From Methylobacterium sp. WL1 (GTDB lineage Bacteria > Pseudomonadota > Alphaproteobacteria > Rhizobiales > Beijerinckiaceae): a stretch of 64,000 nt of DNA. Of this stretch, positions 57,811 through 64,000 are shown one piece after another. The stretch spans positions 2,632,001 through 2,696,000 of the forward strand of contig NZ_CP042823.1 of assembly GCF_008000895.1 (NCBI RefSeq), written 5' to 3'. Within the stretch, counting starts at the first letter, position 1; each line of letters starts with the position of its first letter. Both the position numbers and the translations under genes were made by a program. The notes under the pieces were generated by a model, which saw nothing but the letters and a program-made list of their open reading frames with translations, had not been told where the DNA came from and made no database searches.

Positions 57811-59445
57811 ATGCGCTCGCTGAAACTCCGTTTCGCGCTGCTGCTCGGTGGCACCGCGATCGTGGTGATGCTGGCGGCCCTCGCGGCGTTGGCCTCGATC
57901 GCGGCGGCCGAAAGGACGGTTGACCGCACCCTCGAAGCGCAGCGCCGTCTCGAGCTGCTGGCCGAGTTGTCCGGCCGCCTCACTCAGTTCGGCCTCGCGG
58001 CGGTGGAGACGGTCGGCAATCCCGACGGGCAGCCCGAGGCCATGGCGATCGCCCGCGACAATGCCGACCGGGCGCTCACTACGGTCGACGAGGCGCTGGC
58101 CCAGAGTTTCCCGCCGAGCGACGACCCGGCCGACCGCATGCAATACGCCGCCCGGACGCGACCGATGGCGCAGCTGCGCGCCGCCCGGGTCGTGCTCGAC
58201 CGTCAGGTCGCGCGGATCAACCGGCAGACCGAACCCGAGAAGCGTCAGGACGCGATCAAGGGTGCGCTCAACGGCTTCGGGGCGATGACCGGCCAGCCGC
58301 TGTCGTTCCTGATCGAGGCGGAGCGGCGCAGCATGGCGCTCGGGTCCGAACAGGCCCGCGCCCTGTCGGCGCGTCTGCGCGTGGCCGCAGCCTCGGCGGT
58401 TGCGGCGGCCCTCGTGCTCCTGGCGGTTCTCTATCGCGGAGTCACCCGCCCGACCTTGGCGCGGATCGAGGAGGTCCGTCGGGCGGCGAGCGCCATCGGC
58501 CACGGTGCCCTCGATACGCGCCTATCGGTGGCGACCCGCGACGAACTCGGGCTGCTGATGACCAATGTCAACCGCATGGCCGCACGCCTCGCCCGGCGCG
58601 AATCCCGGGTGGTGGCCGACCGTGCTGCCCTGGAGGACACCGTGGCGACCCGCACCGCGGACCTGCGGGCCGCCAACGCCCGCCTGGAGGCCGTGGATCG
58701 CTCCCGCCGGCGCTTTTTCGCCGATGTCAGCCACGAGTTGCGCACGCCGCTCACAGTCATCCTCGGCGAATGCGATCTGGCGCTGCGTGGTGCGTCCCGG
58801 GGTGCGGATCCGGCGCCGGTCTTCGCGACGATCCGGAAGCGGGCGCAGCGGTTGAAGCTTCGGGTCGAGGATCTGCTGCGCGTTGCGCGGTCGGAATCCG
58901 GGGAGATCGAGTTCGACAAGCGTCCGCTCGGGCTCGCCTCGGTGCTGGCCGAGGCCGTCGACAACATGGCCTCGGAGGCGGCCCGACGTCGCGTCGGCCT
59001 CAGCCTCGATCCCGGCACCCAGGACGTCGAGTGCCTGGCCGACCGCGAGTGGATGCGCCAGACGGTGGAGAGTCTCGTGGACAACGCCCTGCGTCACGCT
59101 AAGGGGCTGGCCCGGGTCGAGGTCGCGTTGTCGGGCGAGCCCGGAGCCCGCGCCCTGATAACCGTGACCGATGACGGGCCCGGCTTCGGCGCGTCGGAGG
59201 CCGAGCTGTTCGAGCGTTTCCGCCGCGGCGCCGGAGCGAGCCCCGACGAGACCGGCTTCGGCATCGGCCTGGCGCTCGCGCGCTGGATCGTCGAGCAGCA
59301 TGGCGGCTCGATCCGCCTCGGGGCCGGCCCCGACGGACGCGGCGCTCGGGTCAGCCTGGACATCCCGGCGCTCGATCCGGCATGGGAGAGCGGCACGGCT
59401 GGGAATACGGCCAGTACCATGCAGGTGAGGGAGCCAGCCGCATGA
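57811..59445 (+). CDS. mxbD: Membrane sensor histidine kinase (MxbD-like)
   Basis: 544 residues. Membrane segments about 8-30 and 187-210 flank a periplasmic sensor domain. HAMP follows (RPTLARIEEVRRAASAIGHG). Phosphoacceptor His308 lies in ADVSHELRTPLTVI. HATPase motifs are SLVDNALRHAK and GFGIGLALARW. Overlaps the response-regulator start by 4 nt. In M. extorquens a sensor-regulator pair called mxbDM, required for methanol oxidation, has been described with the pqq genes; the name here is by position and type, not proven. Confidence 0.82.
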   Translation: MRSLKLRFALLLGGTAIVVMLAALAALASIAAAERTVDRTLEAQRRLELLAELSGRLTQFGLAAVETVGNPDGQPEAMAIARDNADRALTTVDEALAQSFPPSDDPADRMQYAARTRPMAQLRAARVVLDRQVARINRQTEPEKRQDAIKGALNGFGAMTGQPLSFLIEAERRSMALGSEQARALSARLRVAAASAVAAALVLLAVLYRGVTRPTLARIEEVRRAASAIGHGALDTRLSVATRDELGLLMTNVNRMAARLARRESRVVADRAALEDTVATRTADLRAANARLEAVDRSRRRFFADVSHELRTPLTVILGECDLALRGASRGADPAPVFATIRKRAQRLKLRVEDLLRVARSESGEIEFDKRPLGLASVLAEAVDNMASEAARRRVGLSLDPGTQDVECLADREWMRQTVESLVDNALRHAKGLARVEVALSGEPGARALITVTDDGPGFGASEAELFERFRRGAGASPDETGFGIGLALARWIVEQHGGSIRLGAGPDGRGARVSLDIPALDPAWESGTAGNTASTMQVREPAA

Positions 59446-60146
59446 CGCGGATCCTGATCGTCGAGGACGATATCGACATCCGGGGGCTATTGGCCCGCGG
59501 CCTGGAGGCCGAAGGGTTCGAGGTCGGTACCGCCGCCTGCGTCGACGAGGCGTTGAAGGCGGCGCATGATCCTGCGCCCGGCGCCGTCCTGCTCGACATC
59601 AACCTGCCCGACGGCTCCGGCCACGATGTCTGCCGGTCCCTGCGTGAGGGTGGTTTCCCGGGCGCGATCCTGTTCCTGTCGGCGCGCGACGAGATCCGCG
59701 ACCGGGCCGAGGGCCTGGCGCTCGGCGCCGACGACTACATCATCAAGCCGTTCGTGTTCGACGAGCTCGTGGCGCGCCTGCGGACGCACCTGATGCGGCG
59801 CGAGCAGGCCGAGGCGCCGCGCTCGCGGATCAGTGCCGGGCGGCTGCTGCTCGATCTCGACACCCGTCAGGCGAGCTGCGGCGAGGCCAGCGCGCGCCTG
59901 ACCCCGCGGGAGGCCGATCTCCTCGCCATGCTGATGGAGAGCATCGGCAAGCCGGTGTCCCGCGCCGATATCTTCGACCGGCTCTGGGCCAGCCAGGGCG
60001 GCCTCTCCCTTAACGTGGTCGACGTCTATATCGGCTATCTACGCTCCAAGATGGCGGACTTCGTTCGGTACGGGGGGCCAGGATTGGTCACCGTTCGGGG
60101 CAAGGGCTTCATGCTGGAACTACGCGGTCCCGATTTCCGCCAATGA
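59442..60146 (+). CDS. mxbM: OmpR/PhoB-type response regulator (MxbM-like)
   Basis: 234 residues from ATG 59442. Receiver domain with DD near residue 10, phosphorylated Asp52 (VLLDINLPDG) and switch Lys in DDYIIKPF. C-terminal winged-helix DNA-binding domain about 130-230 (RLTPREADLLAMLMES, YIGYLRSKM, VTVRGKGFML). The partner kinase overlaps it. The gene ends 223 bp before pqqA, consistent with a regulator of methanol-oxidation and PQQ genes. Confidence 0.84.
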   Translation: MTRILIVEDDIDIRGLLARGLEAEGFEVGTAACVDEALKAAHDPAPGAVLLDINLPDGSGHDVCRSLREGGFPGAILFLSARDEIRDRAEGLALGADDYIIKPFVFDELVARLRTHLMRREQAEAPRSRISAGRLLLDLDTRQASCGEASARLTPREADLLAMLMESIGKPVSRADIFDRLWASQGGLSLNVVDVYIGYLRSKMADFVRYGGPGLVTVRGKGFMLELRGPDFRQ

Positions 60147-60369
60147 GCCACTATACTTAAGTCGAATCCGGTAACGGTTTTGATGGTGAGCCGGGCATTT
60201 AGGTAGAGTCTCACAAAAAATTTGGGAGTATCCGGCAACTTAGTGCTTGAAGACCGCTGCTGAATCGCCGATATCGGTGGCGCGCCGGAAAACCAGAGCG
60301 CCATCAGTGTCTTAGGGTACTCTTAGGAACCCGAGACGCCTGGTGAGGATACCGCCAAGGAGAAACACC
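60147..60369 (+). promoter_or_regulatory. pqqA promoter and leader region
   Basis: 223 bp. AAGGAG at 60357-60362 is the pqqA ribosome site, 7 nt before ATG. It is AT-richer than its surroundings at 60205-60250. No clear sigma-70 pair was assigned. It probably receives MxbM-type or related control. Confidence 0.55.
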
Positions 60370-60459
60370 ATGAAGTGGGCTGCCCCTGTTGTGTCCGAGA
60401 TCTGTGTCGGCATGGAAGTGACGAGCTACGAGTCGGCTGAGATCGACACCTTCAACTAA
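60370..60459 (+). CDS. pqqA: PQQ precursor peptide PqqA
   Basis: 29 residues. The substrate peptide of PQQ synthesis. The conserved core EVTSYESAEI contains Glu16 and Tyr20, which are cross-linked by PqqE and become the PQQ backbone. The length and the MKWAAP start match Methylobacterium PqqA. Excellent ribosome site (AAGGAG). pqqB begins 34 nt after the stop. Confidence 0.96.
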   Translation: MKWAAPVVSEICVGMEVTSYESAEIDTFN

Positions 60460-60493
60460 GTTTTCAGGGGCTGGGGATCGCGGGAACCGCACC

Positions 60494-61393
60494 ATGCGCG
60501 TCGTGATTCTCGGCTCCGCTGCCGGTGGCGGCCTCCCGCAGTGGAACTGCCGCTGCCCCAATTGCACCCTTGCACGGTCCGAGCCGGACCGGGTGCGCCC
60601 ACGGACCCAATCGAGCATCGCGGTCTCCGCGAACGGGTCCGATTGGCTCCTGATCAACGCCTCGCCGGATATCCGGCAACAACTCTTCGACAATTCCCAG
60701 ATGCATCCCCGCGAGGGACTGCGCCACTCGCCGATCCGGTCCGTGCTCCTGACGAACGGAGACGTCGACCACGTGGCGGGTCTGCTCACCCTGCGCGAGG
60801 GCCAGCCCTATACGCTGTACGCCACCCGCGGCATTCTGGACTCCGTCAACGCCAACCGCGTGTTCGACGTGATGGCCGAGGGCGTCGTCGCCCGCCAACC
60901 GATCGCCATGGACCAGCGGTTCGAGCCGATGCCCGGCCTGTCCGTCACGCTGTTCCCGGTTCCCGGGAAGGTGCCGCTCTGGCTCGAGGACGAGACCATG
61001 GAGATCGGCGCAGAGACCGAGACCACCGTGGGCGCGCTGATCGAGGCGGGCGGGCGTCGCCTCGCCTACATCCCCGGATGCGCCCGGGTCACGGACGCGC
61101 TCAGGGACCGGATCGCCGGCGTGGACGCTCTGCTGTTCGACGGTACCGTCCTGCACGATGACGACATGATCCGTGCCGGCGTCGGCACCAAGACCGGCTG
61201 GCGGATGGGGCACGTGCCGATGCGGGGCGACAATGGCTCGATCGATGCGTTGGCCGGCGTTTCGCTCGGCTGCCGCGTCTTCGTCCACATCAACAATACC
61301 AATCCGGTCCTGGTCGAAGGTTCGCCGGAGCGGGCCGATGTCGAGGCGGCCGGCTGGACCGTGGCCCATGACGGTCTGAGCCTCGCCCTCTGA
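60494..61393 (+). CDS. pqqB: PQQ biosynthesis protein PqqB
   Basis: 299 residues. Metallo-beta-lactamase-fold hydroxylase; recent work assigns it iron-dependent hydroxylation of the processed Glu-Tyr. Motifs: RVVILGSAAGGGLPQWNCRC near the N-terminus with Zn-binding Cys, LLTNGDVDHVAGLLTLREG in place of the usual HxHxDH, and DNGSIDALAGVSLGCRVFVH. ATG 60494 opens the family-typical start. Confidence 0.95.
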   Translation: MRVVILGSAAGGGLPQWNCRCPNCTLARSEPDRVRPRTQSSIAVSANGSDWLLINASPDIRQQLFDNSQMHPREGLRHSPIRSVLLTNGDVDHVAGLLTLREGQPYTLYATRGILDSVNANRVFDVMAEGVVARQPIAMDQRFEPMPGLSVTLFPVPGKVPLWLEDETMEIGAETETTVGALIEAGGRRLAYIPGCARVTDALRDRIAGVDALLFDGTVLHDDDMIRAGVGTKTGWRMGHVPMRGDNGSIDALAGVSLGCRVFVHINNTNPVLVEGSPERADVEAAGWTVAHDGLSLAL

Positions 61394-61574
61394 GGCAATC
61401 TCGCCCACCGGTTGGGTACAGGCCGAGCCGGCACTATATCGGGATCGAGCCCGGACATTCGCCCCGGCGGGGCATCATTCCGAACGGTCGTTGCCGGCAC
61501 TCGGGATGGTTCCCGCGCAGAGGGCGGGATCGGAGTACAGGAAACGCGACCCGAGAACGGATTCCGGTAACGCC

Positions 61575-62672
61575 ATGAACGCAGTCTTCCCGACCCCTTC
61601 GTCGACACCCGACTCTGCCGAGAGCCAGCGGCTGCTCTCCCCGGACGAGCTTGAGGCAGCTCTGCGCGACATCGGCGCGCGTCGGTACCACATCCTGCAT
61701 CCGTTCCACCGGCTCCTGCACGACGGCAAGCTCTCGAAGGATCAGGTCCGGGCCTGGGCGTTGAACCGCTACTATTATCAGGCGATGATCCCGGTGAAGG
61801 ACGCCGCCGTGCTCGCACGGATGACCGACGCGTCCCTGCGGCGGATTTGGCGCCAGCGCATCGTCGATCACGACGGTGACCATCCGGGCGACGGGGGCAT
61901 CGAGCGCTGGCTGAAGCTCGCCGAGGGTGTCGGGTTCGACCGGGATTACGTGCTGTCGACCCGTGGCATCCTGTCGGCCACGAAGTTTTCCGTCGAGGCC
62001 TACGTCCACTTCGTCGCCGAGAAGAGCCTGCTGGAGGCGATCGCCTCGTCGCTCACCGAGATGTTCTCGCCGACGATCATCTCGGAGCGCGTCGCCGGGA
62101 TGCTGAAGAACTATGACTTCATCACCAAGGACACGCTGGCGTATTTCGACAAGCGCCTGACCCAGGCACCGCGTGATGCAGACTTCGCCCTCGATTACGT
62201 GAAGACGCATGCGACGACGCCGGACCTGCAGCTTCAGGCGATGGCCGCGCTGACGTTCAAGTGCAACGTGCTTTGGACCCAGCTCGACGCCCTCTATTTC
62301 GCCTATGTCGCCCCCGGCATGATCCCGCCGGATGCGTGGACGCCGGGAACCGGTCTCGTTGCGGAAGCACCCGTCGCGACGGCGGGGTCCGGCGTTCGCA
62401 AGATGGCGGCCGACGACCGGCCGCGCCTTCCGCGAGGCGTGCGGCTGCGCCACGACGAGACCCGCGGCAAATACGTCCTGCTCGCTCCCGAGCGGACCTT
62501 CGACCTCGACGACAACGCCGTGGCGGTGCTCAAGCTCGTGGATGGGAACCGCAGCGTCGCTGCGATCGCCGACGAGCTTGGCCGGACCTATGCGGCCGAT
62601 CCGCGGGCCATCGAGGCCGATATCCTGGTGATGCTGGACGGGCTGGCGGAAAAACGGGTCCTGGAGCGATGA
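61575..62672 (+). CDS. pqqCD: Fused PQQ biosynthesis protein PqqC/PqqD
   Basis: 365 residues from ATG 61575. PqqC domain about 20-255 ([20 protein letters not shown], with His-rich active-site helices [14 protein letters not shown] and [11 protein letters not shown]), which performs the final ring closure and oxidation. PqqD domain about 275-365 ([20 protein letters not shown]), which chaperones PqqA to PqqE. This fusion is a mark of Methylobacterium. The 181-bp gap after pqqB is unusual; pqqE overlaps by 4 nt. Confidence 0.95.
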   Translation: MNAVFPTPSSTPDSAESQRLLSPDELEAALRDIGARRYHILHPFHRLLHDGKLSKDQVRAWALNRYYYQAMIPVKDAAVLARMTDASLRRIWRQRIVDHDGDHPGDGGIERWLKLAEGVGFDRDYVLSTRGILSATKFSVEAYVHFVAEKSLLEAIASSLTEMFSPTIISERVAGMLKNYDFITKDTLAYFDKRLTQAPRDADFALDYVKTHATTPDLQLQAMAALTFKCNVLWTQLDALYFAYVAPGMIPPDAWTPGTGLVAEAPVATAGSGVRKMAADDRPRLPRGVRLRHDETRGKYVLLAPERTFDLDDNAVAVLKLVDGNRSVAAIADELGRTYAADPRAIEADILVMLDGLAEKRVLER

Positions 62673-63814
62673 ACGCACTGACGCCGAACCGGCCGGACGT
62701 TCCAGCGCCGGTGGGCCTGCTCGCCGAGCTGACCCACCGCTGTCCGTTGCGCTGCCCCTATTGTTCGAACCCGCTGGAGCTCGACCGTCGCTCCGGCGAG
62801 CTCGACACGGCCACGTGGCAGCGCGTCCTGACGGAAGCGTCCGGCCTCGGCGTCCTCCATGTCCACCTCTCCGGGGGCGAGCCGACGGCGCGCAACGATA
62901 TCGTCGAGATCACCAAGACCTGCGCGGATCTCGGCCTCTACTCGAACCTGATCACCTCCGGGGTGGGCGGTGCTCTGGGCAAGCTCCAGGCGCTCTACGA
63001 TGTCGGGCTCGACCACGTGCAGCTCTCGGTGCAGGGCGTCGATGCGCAGAACGCGGAGAAGATCGGGGGCCTGAAGAACGCGCAGCCGCAGAAATTCGAG
63101 TTCGCCTCCAAGGTGGTCGAGCTGGGGCTGCCGCTGACGCTGAACTCGGTGATCCATCGCGGTAACATCCACGAGGTCGAAGGCTTCATCGACCTTGCCG
63201 TGAAGATGGGTGCCAAGCGCCTCGAAGTGGCGCACACGCAGTATTACGGCTGGGCCTACGTCAACCGCGCGGCCCTGATGCCCGACAAGGCGCAGGTCGA
63301 TGCCTCAATCCGGATCGTCGAGGCCGCACGTGAGCGGCTCAAGGGTCAGCTCGTCATCGACCTCGTCGTGCCGGATTACTACGCGAAATACCCGAAAGCC
63401 TGTGCCGGCGGCTGGGGCCGCAAGCTGATGAACGTCACGCCCCAGGGCAAAGTCCTGCCCTGCCACGCGGCCGAGACGATCCCGGGTCTCGAGTTCTGGC
63501 ACGTCACCGACCACGCGCTGGGCGAGATCTGGCGGGATTCGCCAGCCTTCACCGCCTATCGCGGGACCGACTGGATGAAGGAGCCCTGCCGCTCTTGCGA
63601 CCGTCGGGAGAAGGATTGGGGCGGCTGCCGCTGTCAGGCCCTGGCGCTCGCCGGGGATGCCGCGGCGACCGATCCGGCCTGCTCGCTCTCGCCGCTCCAC
63701 GCCAAGGTGCGGGCGTTGGCCGTCGAAGAAGCGGCTGAGACGCCGCCGGAATATGTGTATCGGACGATCGGCAGCAACGTCCGGTCGCCTTTCAAGGAGG
63801 ACGTCAACTCGTGA
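62669..63814 (+). CDS. pqqE: PqqA peptide cyclase (radical SAM) PqqE
   Basis: 381 residues, ATG overlapping the pqqCD stop. It cross-links Glu and Tyr of PqqA. Radical-SAM cluster Cys25-x3-Cys29-x2-Cys32, then [15 protein letters not shown] (SAM-binding Gly-Gly-Glu) and a SPASM domain with [33 protein letters not shown] and a final ACSLSP. Nearly all cluster Cys are intact. A secreted protein gene overlaps its stop. Confidence 0.96.
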   Translation: MNALTPNRPDVPAPVGLLAELTHRCPLRCPYCSNPLELDRRSGELDTATWQRVLTEASGLGVLHVHLSGGEPTARNDIVEITKTCADLGLYSNLITSGVGGALGKLQALYDVGLDHVQLSVQGVDAQNAEKIGGLKNAQPQKFEFASKVVELGLPLTLNSVIHRGNIHEVEGFIDLAVKMGAKRLEVAHTQYYGWAYVNRAALMPDKAQVDASIRIVEAARERLKGQLVIDLVVPDYYAKYPKACAGGWGRKLMNVTPQGKVLPCHAAETIPGLEFWHVTDHALGEIWRDSPAFTAYRGTDWMKEPCRSCDRREKDWGGCRCQALALAGDAAATDPACSLSPLHAKVRALAVEEAAETPPEYVYRTIGSNVRSPFKEDVNS

Positions 63815-64000
63815 AGCTTCTTGCCACGACAGCCGTCGCGCTGGTGCTGGCCGCGGCGCCGGCGTTTGCTGAAGATGCGCCCAAGCCCGCGGCGGTCACC
63901 CAGGTCAACGCGGCGGCCCCGCCCAGTGCGGCCGATCTGCTGTTCGAGCAGCCGCATATGAAGAACGCGGCCCCCGGCTCGACGATCACGTACGATTACC
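63811..64000 (+). CDS. Secreted protein coupled to pqqE (3' truncated by window)
   Basis: GTG 63811 overlaps the pqqE stop by 4 nt. The first 63 residues show a signal peptide ([20 protein letters not shown]) followed by a Pro/Ala-rich stretch and [19 protein letters not shown]. The rest is outside the window. I do not recognise the family. Coupling to pqqE suggests a periplasmic task linked to PQQ or its dehydrogenases; this is inference. Confidence 0.6.
   Translation, partial: MKLLATTAVALVLAAAPAFAEDAPKPAAVTQVNAAAPPSAADLLFEQPHMKNAAPGSTITYDY

Overview
The window comes from a high-GC, pink-pigmented facultative methylotroph of the Methylobacterium/Methylorubrum type (Alphaproteobacteria, Hyphomicrobiales). 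The evidence is the co-occurrence of fae, mtdB, mch, mptG and fhcBADC with pqqA-B-CD-E and a fused pqqCD, plus a YdeP-family (Fdh4-like) formate dehydrogenase. A CIRCE-controlled groESL operon and an LsrB/VtlR-type LysR regulator beside trxB fit the same lineage. No tRNA, rRNA, insertion sequence, prophage or CRISPR array was seen.

Layout. 1-9.3 kb: 3' end of carB, greA, an ELM1-family gene, trxB-lsrB, msrP, fadD. 9.5-18.6 kb: pepA divergent from lptF-lptG-lptD, then pdxA-rsmA, with no surA between lptD and pdxA. 18.9-23.9 kb: a Tim44-like protein, an orphan PAS histidine kinase, an S24/HTH repressor, a DUF952 protein and pyrD. 24.2-26.8 kb: fdh4A/fdh4B-like pair. 26.8-41.1 kb: accessory genes (VOC and SRPBCC proteins, an SDR, MipA, a CoA-ester lyase, MATE, an esterase, a Lhr-type helicase with PdeM, a soluble chemoreceptor). 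41.3-45.4 kb: corA, groESL, a TyrA-like dehydrogenase. 45.8-64 kb: a dense C1 island.

How the C1 island works. PQQ (pqqA-E) is the cofactor of methanol dehydrogenase, which makes formaldehyde. A two-component pair just upstream of pqqA fits mxbDM, the regulators of methanol oxidation. Fae condenses formaldehyde with (dephospho)tetrahydromethanopterin. MtdB oxidises methylene-H4MPT, Mch hydrolyses methenyl-H4MPT, and Fhc (B-A-D-C) passes the formyl group through methylofuran and releases formate. An Fdh4-like enzyme elsewhere in the window could oxidise that formate. mptG starts H4MPT synthesis. Two ATP-grasp genes (orfY/orf5-like) and a CitG-like gene (orf7-like) sit in the same run and probably build the pterin or furan cofactor.

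Most noteworthy irregularities: REP/BIME-like paired palindromes whose two arms are always of different types; a ~62-codon in-frame insert in the Lhr-type helicase; an SRPBCC protein with its core deleted; absence of surA; a secreted protein translationally coupled to pqqE; and a 68-residue ORF between fhcC and the mxbD-like kinase. I did not see a clearly new multi-gene system. The best leads are the unassigned cofactor genes and the pqqE-coupled gene.
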